41,864 bases of DNA from a virus. This document shows, in pieces, positions 31,275 to 38,991 of the stretch (the stretch's first letter is position 1; each line of letters begins with the position of its first letter). The notes beneath the pieces are model-generated. The model saw only the letters and a program-made list of their open reading frames with translations, was not told the origin of the DNA and did not search any database. The DNA lies in the IMG/VR virus record IMGVR_UViG_3300045970_000595, positions 1-41,864 of that record; one strand, given 5' to 3'. Both the position numbers and the translations under genes were made by a program.

Positions 31275-31628
31275 CCGCGGACAGGCGATCGCATTCACCG
31301 CGCCGCATTTCGTGGCCATTACCGGGTTATGCGGCGATTGTGCCGCCGAAATCTAGTTAGCCTACCAAGTGCCTGTCTTGCTTCCACGAAAACAGCATGT
31401 CGCGAACGCAAGGCCAGAGTGTTGGCCATGGCCCGTACATCCAGCATCGATGGACGATCATCCAACAGGCGCAATCTGAAACAACCTTGGCCGGTTCCCA
31501 TCTGACGCAGAAGGATCCGATCCGCCATGTTTGGCTAAGGCTAACAAGCGGGTCAACCCGGACGCGTGGATCAAGGTCATTGGTCATCCTTCAAGCTCCC
31601 GGCGCCGCGCGACCGTTACCCTTTGTCG
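31275..31628. other. Unassigned stretch at the far border of the inverted cassette
   Basis: About 350 bases with no convincing gene. Base composition is less GC-biased than around it. Short open frames exist on both strands (for example a 69-codon one on the minus strand near 31319-31528), but they lack ribosome sites and normal codon use. It separates the convergent cassette end from the terminase operon tail and may be a recombination scar or hold terminators; no clear hairpin with T-run was found. Confidence 0.5.
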
Positions 31629-31886
31629 TTAGGCCGGCTCGTCTAAAGACGATGCCGAACACAACGGATACACCCGCGGCAACCGGTCCGCCGGTGGTCT
31701 CCCGCAGAATCCATGGGCCCCGCCGCGCTCCTGAAGCAGGGTGATAATCAGCCGCACCGGATAGGGCACTGGATACCGGCCGCCCCAGTCATAGGCCGTC
31801 TTTTCCGCGACCCCGATCAGCGCGGCAAACTCTGCCGTACTCAGCCCAACCGAATGGATCGCCCGGCAGAACTCGGTGCGGTCCAT
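31629..31886 (-). CDS. Small helix-turn-helix protein after terminase
   Basis: An 85-residue protein whose ATG overlaps the terminase large subunit stop (TGATG). TEFCRAIHSVGLSTAEFAALIGVAEKTAYDWGGRYPVPYPVRLIITLL reads as a helix-turn-helix of the kind found in small phage regulators. The last about 30 residues look unstructured. It is the only gene between terL and the inverted cassette. Binding target unknown. Confidence 0.65.
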   Translation of the reverse strand: MDRTEFCRAIHSVGLSTAEFAALIGVAEKTAYDWGGRYPVPYPVRLIITLLQERGGAHGFCGRPPADRLPRVYPLCSASSLDEPA

Positions 31887-33976
31887 CAGAAGGCCCGGAA
31901 CCGGCCGGCGGGCACCGCAGCGACGGGCGGAGGCATGGCCGTTCCCCGCGAAACCGGCGGCGGTGCCAGGGCCGGGAGACCCGCCGCCGGCAAGGGCTCA
32001 GGCAGGGGCAGGGCGAGCGACTGCTGCCGCAGCCGCTGCTCTTCCGTTTGCCACTGGGCAGGCGTGTAGATATGCAGCTTGAGGGCCCGGGCGGCGTGCT
32101 CGACATAGACCTCACAGTCCAGCGCCTCGTGGGCGACGCCGACTTTGGGCTGCCAGGTGAGCCGCCCGCGCTGCGTCTTGGAGGGGGCCTTGACCTCACT
32201 CAGGATCTGGTCCCAGTAGTCGACCCGCACGCCGGCGTAGGCGTGATGGCGGCCCTGGCCCTGGGCCTCCAGCTTCCACCGCGCGGACAGATGGTCCTTG
32301 GCGCGCCAGGTGCCGACCTCGTAGACGCGCACGCCCCAGCGGTCGGCCTTGGTGTAGCGGTTGGGATTGGCGGGATTGACGGCGGCGGATTTGGGCGGGC
32401 TGTAGATTTCGCGGTCGATGTGCGCGCCCTTGCCGGCCATGAGCACGACGCCGGGGAAGCGGCGCTTGCGGGAGACGATCCACGCGTAGACAGCATCGTT
32501 GGTGCCGCCGTCGCCGGAGTCGATGGTGACGGCCTTGACGTGCAGCACCAGGCCGTCGGCGCTGACATAGGGCTCGAACAGCAGCCGATCCAGTTCGCTC
32601 CACACCGGGTCCTCGGCGTTGATGGTGCTGACCGCGGCCGCTGGCTCGTGCCACAACACCAGCCAGGAGGCCCCATCGCGGCCGTAGGCGCGGATTAGGA
32701 CCGATAGGCGGTTGTTCTGCACGTCCACGGACGCGGCGAGCGCCAGCGCCCCGGCAGGGGGCTCTCCTTCGGGGTAGTCCAGCGCGGCGGCGCGCAGTTG
32801 CTCGGCCTGCGCCTGATCGCCAACGAACGCGTAGGGCCGACCGTGCTTGCTGTTGACGTGGACGATCATCTTGGTCTGATCGCCCTGGCGCAGGGCGTAC
32901 TCCGCCTCCAGACGATCGCGGACATAGGCGGCCATGCCGGCACCGGGCAGGCAGGAGTACGCCTCGTTCAGTTCGGTGAAGCCCGCCGCGCCGCGGGTCT
33001 CACGGGTCGGGGTCCAACCGCAGAGCGGATCGCCGGCCGCGATGGCCTGCGCGACGGTGGTCCGGATGTTCTGCTGACGCTGGTAATCGTCCCACGGGGT
33101 GCCGCAGTGCGGGCAGGCGTAGACGGCGGTGTCGGGGTCGGCGGCGCCGTAGATCGGGTGGCTCTCGCGCTCGTGATCCTGCCAGGTGACATGCTCCAGG
33201 TCGAGCACATGGGACTCGTGGCACGCGTGACAGCGCACCGGCAGCACGCGGCGGTCGGTCAGGCTCAGGCGGTGCTCGATCTGGCTCAGGCCCTTGAGCG
33301 AGGGCGTACCGCCGATGATCCGCTTGACGTCCGTACGGCGTTTGGATCGCTCCCAAAGCAGTTGGATCGCCGACCCTTGGTCCCGGACATTTTCCTTGGC
33401 GTCGTCCGGCTCCTCGACGAACAGCACCCCGGCGGAGGTGGACTTGACCTTGCGGATTTGGCCGGAGCCGCCGAGCTTGAGGAATCCGCCGGGGAACGCC
33501 TTGAAGTCCGAGCGATTGCCGGCGGTGCGGGACCGGCGCACGTCGATGCGGCTGAGCAGGGCCGGGGTATTCTCGATGATGGGCACCAGCTTCTCGTCGT
33601 GAAAGTCGCGCGCGGCGCCGTCGCTGTCGAACAGCCCGATCATGGCGCAGGGGGCGTTGCAGATGCGGTTGCCCAGGTAGGCAATCAGCCCCGTCGTCCA
33701 CGCTTGCTGCGCGCTCTTCATGCACACCACGTCGGCGATGGCCGGATCGTCGAGCGCCGCGAAGATGCCGTACAGGGCCGGGGCGTAGTAGAGGCTGAAC
33801 AACCCATGCTGCTCACTCGTCTCCGGCGCCAGGTACAGCGATCGCTCCGCGAACTGAGCCGTCGGAATCATTTCCCGCGGCATCCACTCCGAGCCCGCCT
33901 GCCTCAGCAGTCGCGCCAAGGTCTTGCGCGTAGGCTGCAATATTTCGTTGTGCATCACGTAGGTGTGCTGCGACAT
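31886..33976 (-). CDS. terL: Terminase large subunit (GpA family)
   Basis: ATP-driven DNA packaging motor and nuclease, 696 residues. The ATPase region has VVCMKSAQQAWTTGL (Lys87), a deviant Walker A where lambda A has KSARVGYSK; a Gly of that loop is Ala here. VLFVEEPDDAKENV, GGTPSLKGLSQIEHRL and a CHAC/CPHC zinc-like pair follow as in GpA proteins. The nuclease region shows ASVDVQNNRLSVLI, TIDSGDGGTND and a final EALDCEVYVEHAARAL. ATG 33976 is preceded by GGAGG at 6-base spacing. It overlaps the small subunit gene by 164 bases, longer than in lambda. Confidence 0.94.
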   Translation of the reverse strand: MSQHTYVMHNEILQPTRKTLARLLRQAGSEWMPREMIPTAQFAERSLYLAPETSEQHGLFSLYYAPALYGIFAALDDPAIADVVCMKSAQQAWTTGLIAYLGNRICNAPCAMIGLFDSDGAARDFHDEKLVPIIENTPALLSRIDVRRSRTAGNRSDFKAFPGGFLKLGGSGQIRKVKSTSAGVLFVEEPDDAKENVRDQGSAIQLLWERSKRRTDVKRIIGGTPSLKGLSQIEHRLSLTDRRVLPVRCHACHESHVLDLEHVTWQDHERESHPIYGAADPDTAVYACPHCGTPWDDYQRQQNIRTTVAQAIAAGDPLCGWTPTRETRGAAGFTELNEAYSCLPGAGMAAYVRDRLEAEYALRQGDQTKMIVHVNSKHGRPYAFVGDQAQAEQLRAAALDYPEGEPPAGALALAASVDVQNNRLSVLIRAYGRDGASWLVLWHEPAAAVSTINAEDPVWSELDRLLFEPYVSADGLVLHVKAVTIDSGDGGTNDAVYAWIVSRKRRFPGVVLMAGKGAHIDREIYSPPKSAAVNPANPNRYTKADRWGVRVYEVGTWRAKDHLSARWKLEAQGQGRHHAYAGVRVDYWDQILSEVKAPSKTQRGRLTWQPKVGVAHEALDCEVYVEHAARALKLHIYTPAQWQTEEQRLRQQSLALPLPEPLPAAGLPALAPPPVSRGTAMPPPVAAVPAGRFRAF

Positions 33977-34397
33977 GTCGATCCTCCAGGGCCACCCCGA
34001 ACTCGCTGCGCAGTCCATCGCAGATCCTGCGCTGTGCGGCATCAAGCGCCAGCGCCCCGCGGGCCGCCCAGTTGCGCAACGCCCGACTCACCTCGACCTC
34101 CGGCACCAGGTGGCCCAGGTCTCTCGCCGTCTCGACCTCCGCCTTGTGCGCCTTGGCGTTGGCCTCCCGCACCCGGGCCGCCGTCAGCTCCCCGCCGCGC
34201 CCCTCGCCGTCCTCGCCATAGCCTGACGCCACCGAGCGCAGGTTGCTGATGTAGGCAGTCAACCACTGGCGCATGGTTTGCCCCTTCGCGAGGACGCCGC
34301 GATCGATCATCTCGCTGACCTTGGGCTGCTGGATACCGACCAGCCGCGCGAAGGCGGCTTGAGTATCGGTCTGGTCCAAGGCGCTATAGTCTTTCAT
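33813..34397 (-). CDS. terS: Terminase small subunit (Nu1-like)
   Basis: A 194-residue DNA-recognition subunit, close to the 181 of lambda Nu1. N-terminal TQAAFARLVGIQQPKVSEMIDRGVLAKG is a winged helix-turn-helix like Nu1; a helical middle (ELTAARVREANAKAHKAEVETARDLGHLVPEVEVSRAL) is typical of these proteins. The last about 55 residues are encoded inside the terL start. It should bind repeats near the packaging site; repeats stand just upstream at 34449-34499. Confidence 0.85.
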   Translation of the reverse strand: MKDYSALDQTDTQAAFARLVGIQQPKVSEMIDRGVLAKGQTMRQWLTAYISNLRSVASGYGEDGEGRGGELTAARVREANAKAHKAEVETARDLGHLVPEVEVSRALRNWAARGALALDAAQRRICDGLRSEFGVALEDRHVAAHLRDAQRNIAAYAQDLGATAEAGGLGVDAAGNDSDGSVRGAIAVPGAGDE

Positions 34398-34448
34398 AAC
34401 CCATTGACCACAGTAATAATCCCCCCCATAGCGGCCCCCGTCTGAAAA

Positions 34449-34499
34449 ACGAAAGCGGTCCGAAAGCTCCCATGCTTTATTGCCCCGAAAGGACCCATG
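34449..34499. repeat. Direct repeats upstream of terS, possible packaging (cosB-like) site
   Basis: CCGAAAGCTCCCATG (34460-34474) and CCGAAAGGACCCATG (34485-34499) agree at 13 of 15 bases and start 25 bp apart; a third partial copy begins CGAAAG at 34450. In lambda the small terminase subunit binds repeated R sites placed near its own gene. The stretch 34398-34509 is AT-richer than its surroundings and carries no gene. Confidence 0.45.
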
Positions 34500-34509
34500 T
34501 TATTGTTTA

Positions 34510-34782
34510 TTATGCGGTTTCCTTGTGAGTCTCGCACACTGTGCGCGCCTCGGCGGCGGTTTGATAGATCCCTAAGCACGCGCACCGCTGGGGCACATGC
34601 TGGCCGATTGCGTAGTGCTCCCGCCCGCCCAACTCCGGCGGCGGCCAATCCTGCCACCGGATGTCCGGATAGGCATCCGGCGCCCAGGCGGCGAAGCGCC
34701 AGCCGTCCGCACCCTTGGTGCCGCACACGTGATAGCCCTCCAGCGTCGTCTCGTGATACTGCGAGCCGCGTATCCAGTGCAT
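34510..34782 (-). CDS. Hypothetical 90-residue phage protein
   Basis: Small protein with many Trp, Cys and His: HETTLEGYHVCGTKGADGWRFAAWAPD, then GREHYAIGQHVPQRCACLGIYQTAAEARTVCETH. The pattern of a GWRFxAW core and a C-terminal TAAEAR helix is common in short hypothetical proteins near phage replication genes; function unknown. It lies between the origin-like palindrome and terS and may be first in the late transcript. Two stop codons in a row (TAATAA) end it. Confidence 0.6.
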   Translation of the reverse strand: MHWIRGSQYHETTLEGYHVCGTKGADGWRFAAWAPDAYPDIRWQDWPPPELGGREHYAIGQHVPQRCACLGIYQTAAEARTVCETHKETA

Positions 34783-34800
34783 CGGTCCGACCTCTGTTCA

Positions 34801-35055
34801 TTCGGTCCGACCTCGTGGATAGGTCGGACGGGCTGTAACCCGCGCCCTGTCTAGTCCGGTCCGACCTGTCCTACCTGTCCGACATGTATGTCTCACACAT
34901 GTGCGCATACGCGCGCGCGGAGGCGCCTGTACGCGCGGGGGCGCATATACGCGCGGGAAACGGTCGGACAGGTCGGACAGGTCGGACCGGCCCAACACCC
35001 GCGCGGGTTGCAGCCCGTCCGACCTTCTGTTTTCGGTCCGGGGGGTCGGACCGAA
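34801..35055. repeat. ori: Nested palindrome with GTCGGAC iterons, candidate replication origin
   Basis: Three inverted repeats are nested around one centre. Outer: TTCGGTCCGAC (34801-34811) with 35045-35055, 11 of 11. Middle: 34823-34845 with 35001-35023, 22 of 23. Inner: 34856-34883 with 34963-34990, 27 of 28. The inner arms are each three GTCCGAC/GTCGGAC units at 9-bp steps; about ten perfect heptamers occur from 34785 to 35051. The centre (34884-34962) is largely alternating purine-pyrimidine, rich in CGCG and CATA. It directly follows the primase/helicase gene. Iterons, potential cruciform and replication neighbour fit an origin. Confidence 0.72.
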
Positions 35056-35059
35056 GCGG

Positions 35060-37606
35060 TTAGAACTGGGGTACATCATCGTCCTCCATAGGCCGGACCT
35101 GGACAGCGGCATCCGCCCAAGCGGCTAGCACCTTCGGCCCCGGTCGATAGCCGCGCACCCGCTGCCCCGCGACCGTCGGCCGCGTCGCCCGCCAGCCTAG
35201 CGCGTGGATCAGCATCCCCGCCCGCGTCCAGTCCTGCGGCTTCATGTCTTTCAATTCAAACCCGAGGCCGCTGCCCATGATCGAGTCAAGCGCCACAAAG
35301 GTGCACATGCGCTCCTGCGCCGTGCGGCAGGCCGCGAGCCGACCAGCCAGGAACTGCTGAATCCGACCCTCCCAGACATCCCCGGCAACTCGATCTCCCT
35401 GCTGCTCTTCGACGATCGCCTTCTCGTCATCGGATTCCGCCCACCATCGCTCGCCCTGGGCATAGCGCACTCCGGCCTCTGCCCACAATTGGTCACGCTC
35501 CGCGTGCAGTCCCTCTAGATCGATCTCGCCACAAGCGACCGGCCAATAGCGACGGTTCCCGGTCAGGTCGCGGAATATCTCCGCCTGATTGGTCGTGCCC
35601 GCCATCACAGATTGACGCGGGAATGAATCCAGCCGATGCCCATAGGGCAGCCGGAAGCGATCCACGGGAGAGGACAAGAACGCCTTGAGGGTGCGGGCAT
35701 CCGCCTTGTTCATTCCCTCCAATTCCGGAAGTTCAATCACCCACGCCCCGCCCATCGACTGCATCGCATCCTTGTTGCTGAAATCGATGCGCGTATCAGA
35801 AGTGAATGCTTCACCATACAAGGTTCTGAGTGCAGAGGACTTTTTGATACCCTGTTCGCCCTCAAGAATCAGCACGGTGTCGGCCTTGCAGCCGGGCGAG
35901 CGAATGCGTGCGACCGACTGAATCAGCCACCACGTGCCCACCCACATCAGGTATCGATCAAGAGCAACCCGCTGGGAATCGGTCAACGCCAGGTCATCCC
36001 GCGCCCCCGCCCCCATCAGCGTCACCAGCCAGGACGCCAAACGCGGCCGGCCGTCCCAAATCAGACTATCCAGGTACTCCCGGACCGGATGCACCCGATG
36101 GAGCAACGCGACCCCCATCACCGCCGTAGCCACCTTCGGCAACTGCGGTTCAATCCGAAAACGCTCCGCCAGCCAGTATTGCAATTCGCCATCATGCGCG
36201 TTGGTCCATTCCTCCCGCGAAGCGTCAGCAAACGGCAGAGGCTTACGCAGCACGATGCGCTGAGAGAACTCGCACCACGCCAGCACTCCCTGCCATTCCT
36301 TCACGTTTTCAAGGATTACGCGGACGTTGAAAGCTGTGGCTTGCAGCCCCCCCCGCTCTGTATACATCAGCCGATCAGCCCAGGGCGGTCGGTCGCGACG
36401 ACCTGGCGGGCCGCCTGATCCATCGTTAGGGGGCGGCCGAGGGGGCGCAGCGCCGCCCGAACCCTTTTGCTCAGGGGCGGCATTGGGCGGCTCAGGCGGC
36501 GACGGATCAGCCGCCCGTGGCCCCTCATCGACCTGCTCAGTGCAGGGCGGCGGTCCCGGTGGCCGTGAAGACGACCCGGGCGGGCGCGTTTGGCGCCACC
36601 CCAGGAGTGTCGGATCGATCCCAATTTGTCGGCACAGCCACAGGGCCGCATCCGCCGAGGTAGTCGGCGCGCCCCATTCCAACACCAGGTCAATCGGCGT
36701 CTTGCCCCGCTCCTCGCCCCAATCCTGGATACCGGCCGGGATGATCGACAGGTCCTCTTCCAGGTCCCGCCCCAGCGCCTTCGACGTGCATCGGTACCCC
36801 TCGCGATACGGCCGCGCCCCCGGCAACAGCACCGGCACCCAGGCGCCCAGGGCGCCCAGGGCCTTCGTGTTCACCTTCGCGAAAAACGATGAGGCCGCCG
36901 CGGCCGGCCGCTCCCGCCGATCGCCACCCGCCGTCGCCCGCGGCACGGGTGCTGCCTGCGGATCGACCGCAACCAGGGCCAGCAGCCAGGGCGGCGCCGT
37001 CGCGATCGGGCACGACTCCGGATCCCGGCCCGGCGCCCAGGTATAGCCCCCGCCCGCCGCCAACTGCGACCCCGGCAGAATCACATAGCCCCCGTCCCCC
37101 CGCACATCGAGCCCCGGGGTGATGATCTGCCCATTGGGCGCCCGCTCAAAGGGGACCTCCGGATAGCCGTCCGCGCCCCAGGTCTCCGACCCCAGGCCCA
37201 GGCGGCTCTGCTTGTTTGGGACCATCCGCCCGTCGAGCGGATGGCGGAAATACAGATGGCGCCCGCCCGAACCGGTGATGGCCTCCACCGTCGGCGGCAG
37301 GGCGCCAAACACCCCACAGAGCGCCGCCACCGTCTCCATGCCCGGAGCGCCCTTTTTTACGTCCACGTCGAGGACGAAGACCCCGCCCCAGACCGCCGCC
37401 CCGGTTGGCATTCCGATCAGCGACCGGCGATAGGTCGCCCACCAGCCGCGGACCGTGCTCTCGTCGAGCGTCGCATCGTGAAAACCATTGCCGCCCGCGG
37501 ACCGCGGCACCGCTGGCCGCCGCTCCTGGCCACAGGGGAACACCGGCCGCCCGCCCCGCACATGCGCCAGCGCCGCCTCCAGATTGGGCGAGTGCGGGTT
37601 GCTCAT
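35060..37606 (-). CDS. Primase-polymerase / VapE-type helicase replication protein
   Basis: An 848-residue replication protein. The N-terminal Prim-Pol domain (about 8-215) has VFVLDVDVKKG (Asp80, Asp82) and SGGRHLYF (113-120). A Pro/Gly-rich linker fills about 341-408. The C-terminal VapE-like ATPase has LEGEQGIKKSSALR (Walker A 583-590), AWVIELPELE (Walker B 621-630), a GTTNQ sensor near 670 and NRRYWPV. It would prime and unwind DNA at the phage origin; the nested palindrome begins directly behind its stop. The ATG overlaps the stop of the gene upstream (ATGA). It is the last gene of the leftward early operon before the origin. Confidence 0.92.
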   Translation of the reverse strand: MSNPHSPNLEAALAHVRGGRPVFPCGQERRPAVPRSAGGNGFHDATLDESTVRGWWATYRRSLIGMPTGAAVWGGVFVLDVDVKKGAPGMETVAALCGVFGALPPTVEAITGSGGRHLYFRHPLDGRMVPNKQSRLGLGSETWGADGYPEVPFERAPNGQIITPGLDVRGDGGYVILPGSQLAAGGGYTWAPGRDPESCPIATAPPWLLALVAVDPQAAPVPRATAGGDRRERPAAAASSFFAKVNTKALGALGAWVPVLLPGARPYREGYRCTSKALGRDLEEDLSIIPAGIQDWGEERGKTPIDLVLEWGAPTTSADAALWLCRQIGIDPTLLGWRQTRPPGSSSRPPGPPPCTEQVDEGPRAADPSPPEPPNAAPEQKGSGGAAPPRPPPNDGSGGPPGRRDRPPWADRLMYTERGGLQATAFNVRVILENVKEWQGVLAWCEFSQRIVLRKPLPFADASREEWTNAHDGELQYWLAERFRIEPQLPKVATAVMGVALLHRVHPVREYLDSLIWDGRPRLASWLVTLMGAGARDDLALTDSQRVALDRYLMWVGTWWLIQSVARIRSPGCKADTVLILEGEQGIKKSSALRTLYGEAFTSDTRIDFSNKDAMQSMGGAWVIELPELEGMNKADARTLKAFLSSPVDRFRLPYGHRLDSFPRQSVMAGTTNQAEIFRDLTGNRRYWPVACGEIDLEGLHAERDQLWAEAGVRYAQGERWWAESDDEKAIVEEQQGDRVAGDVWEGRIQQFLAGRLAACRTAQERMCTFVALDSIMGSGLGFELKDMKPQDWTRAGMLIHALGWRATRPTVAGQRVRGYRPGPKVLAAWADAAVQVRPMEDDDVPQF

Positions 37607-37884
37607 TGCTGAGCAGCAGCGCGCGTGACGGATTTGCTGAACCGTTCGCGCGCCCGCGCCCAGCGGCTTCTGGCTAACGCATCACGCAGTTGATCCGGGG
37701 TCAGCGATGGGCGCCAGTCCGCGGCCATCGCCGCGGCATGGGCCTGCCGCGTCCGCTCCGCGTTCTGTTCGCGGATTGAGCGCAGCCGTGCTGCGCTTTC
37801 CGCTTGGGCTCGGCTCTTTTCTGCGCGCATCAGGGCCTGCTCGGTGCGCTCGCGGACCAACTCTTGGTTCCCGCCGGTGGCCAT
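37603..37884 (-). CDS. Small helical protein upstream of primase
   Basis: A 93-residue, highly charged helical protein (RERTEQALMRAEKSRAQAESAARLRSIREQNAERTRQAHAAAMA), probably coiled coil, with a basic C-terminus (RWARARERFSKSV). It starts at ATG 37884 within TGATG and ends in the ATGA overlap with the primase gene. Tight coupling suggests a replication accessory role, but no family is recognised. An in-frame GTG lies three codons upstream. Confidence 0.65.
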   Translation of the reverse strand: MATGGNQELVRERTEQALMRAEKSRAQAESAARLRSIREQNAERTRQAHAAAMAADWRPSLTPDQLRDALARSRWARARERFSKSVTRAAAQQ

Positions 37885-38114
37885 CAATCCCACCCCCGGT
37901 GAAACCGCCGCACCGCCGCGCTCGGACGAAGCTTCAGACGTTCCGCGACCCGCCGTGCCAGTCCCTCGGCAAACAGCGACTGCGCCGCGTCATCGAAATT
38001 CATGCTGGTATAGCGCGCCAGCGTCTCGACCTCGCGCGTCTCCGCCGGGCTCAGGGCGATCGTGCAGGTCCGGGCGGGTCCGTTTCCGGTCCCCTCGAGT
38101 GCCCGCTCAGACAC
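37884..38114 (-). CDS. Small hypothetical protein, possible RHH-like fold
   Basis: A 76-residue protein starting at GTG 38114, which overlaps the previous gene by 8 bases. A strand-like segment ARTCTIALSPAETREVETLARYT is followed by helices FDDAAQSLFAEGLARRVAERLK and a basic end. The strand-helix-helix order resembles ribbon-helix-helix DNA-binding proteins like the gene before it. No direct evidence of DNA binding. Confidence 0.6.
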   Translation of the reverse strand: MSERALEGTGNGPARTCTIALSPAETREVETLARYTSMNFDDAAQSLFAEGLARRVAERLKLRPSAAVRRFHRGWD

Positions 38115-38328
38115 GGCCCGACCCCGACATCCGGCCTTCCGCGGCTCCCCCTCCGGCGCCAGACTCCGCAGTCATAACGAAGCGCGCCTGCTCCAGGACC
38201 AGTTCACGCACCAGGACCGCCTTTTGCTGGCCGGTGTAATCGGCCAGAGCCTCGATCAGGGCGTCCTCCTCCCGCGACAGACGGATTTTGACAACGGTCT
38301 CGCGCAACAGGGACGGGTCCCGGTACAT
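38107..38328 (-). CDS. Ribbon-helix-helix-like regulator
   Basis: A 73-residue protein. ETVVKIRLSREEDALIEALADYTGQQKAVLVRELVLEQARFVM shows a short beta strand, a helix, a turn and a second helix, the CopG/Arc pattern, followed by a Gly-rich tail. It is the first gene after the leftward terminator, so it may be expressed only when that terminator is read through. GGAG lies about 8 bases before the ATG. Confidence 0.7.
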   Translation of the reverse strand: MYRDPSLLRETVVKIRLSREEDALIEALADYTGQQKAVLVRELVLEQARFVMTAESGAGGGAAEGRMSGSGRV

Positions 38329-38361
38329 GGTCAGATCTCCAGACGGGTGGTTGGCGGTAAG

Positions 38362-38393
38362 AAAAAACCCGCGCGTCCGAAGCGGACGGCGGG
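38362..38393 (-). terminator. Rho-independent terminator in leftward early operon
   Basis: On the minus strand CGTCCG-CTT-CGGACG forms a strong stem, extended by CCCGC/GCGGG with a one-base bulge (38368-38393), followed by six T (38367-38362). It separates the Cro-like regulator from the replication operon, like tL1/tR1-type sites subject to antitermination. Confidence 0.85.
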
Positions 38394-38475
38394 CGAAAGT
38401 CCCTCGGTAGCAATGAGGAACGGGGAGGACTCGGGTCGACGCCAGGAAGGCGCCGACGAATAGAGGGGTAGCGCG

Positions 38476-38916
38476 TCATCCTGCGGTCTCGCCGTGATCG
38501 GCTGCTTCGACGCGCTCTGCGCCCGGCGTGACAAACTTCAGAAAACCCAAGCGCATAGCGGCGCCCCTGACTGAATCAGCCTGCTTTCGCGTCAATATTT
38601 CAGGCCATTGCGAGATGCGCCCGCGCGTCACCCCTACCCCGATGGCCAGGTCTTGCTGAGTGGTGCCAAACAAGGCGATAGCTTCGGTCTTGGTCTTGGG
38701 GACACTGCAGACCCCCTGATTCGCGGCACAAACCGTCAGAGCTTCCTGTAACGCCTGGAGGCTCGCGACCTGGGGATTGACGATATGCCCAGCCCGAAAC
38801 TTCGAGACCCAGGACTCGGAAACGACACGACCAGCGGCAGACGCGATCTCCTGGTTAGTCGCCTGACACTCTTGGAGGCGCGTGCGCAGGGTCTGGATGT
38901 AACTCTCAATGTCCAT
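38476..38916 (-). CDS. Double helix-turn-helix regulator, C-terminal P22 Cro-like
   Basis: A 146-residue repressor-type protein with two DNA-binding domains. Residues about 20-60 (NQEIASAAGRVVSESWVSKFRAG) form an XRE-like HTH. Residues about 85-135 (KTEAIALFGTTQQDLAIGVGVTRGRISQWPE, then ADSVRGAAMRLG) match P22 Cro-type proteins, which normally stand alone at about 60-70 residues. ATG 38916 lies 12 bases from operator O1 and is chosen because HTH homology begins there. As first gene of the leftward early transcript it takes the place of cro. A fusion of two regulators in one chain is unusual. Confidence 0.82.
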   Translation of the reverse strand: MDIESYIQTLRTRLQECQATNQEIASAAGRVVSESWVSKFRAGHIVNPQVASLQALQEALTVCAANQGVCSVPKTKTEAIALFGTTQQDLAIGVGVTRGRISQWPEILTRKQADSVRGAAMRLGFLKFVTPGAERVEAADHGETAG

Positions 38917-38923
38917 GCGGCAC

Positions 38924-38966
38924 AATCTAGCAGCCTGCTGCTTGAGACGCAAGCAGCAAACTGTAG
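38924..38966. promoter_or_regulatory. Operators O1/O2 and divergent promoters of the immunity switch
   Basis: O1 is TAGCAGCCTGCTGCTT (38928-38943), a perfect AGCAGCNNGCTGCT dyad. O2 (38951-38966, AAGCAGCAAACTGTAG) is a weaker copy 23 bp on. A leftward promoter reads TTGCGT (38952-38947), 17 bases, TAGATT (38929-38924), with O1 between and over its boxes. A rightward promoter may use TTGAGA (38942-38947) and TAGATC (38964-38969), which overlaps O2. Confidence 0.8.
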
Positions 38967-38991
38967 ATCGGTTTGCGTAGGCTGGCAACCT

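Noticed and set aside
31319-31587. Transposase remnant in the unassigned stretch
   Set aside because: No transposase motif or terminal inverted repeat could be recognised; short frames look random.
34394-34498. 34-codon ORF (MGPFGAIKHG and on) that ends in ATGA at the terS start
   Set aside because: No ribosome site, and it overlies the direct repeats; the ATGA may be chance. Kept in mind as a possible coupling leader.
34783-35059. CRISPR array, because of regularly spaced short repeats
   Set aside because: Units are 7-9 bp, adjacent and in both orientations; there are no spacers or cas genes.
34798-35112. ORFs on both strands through the iteron region
   Set aside because: Their repetitive Ser-Asp-Leu, Arg-Thr-Gly and Val-Gly-Gln text is simply the translation of the repeats.
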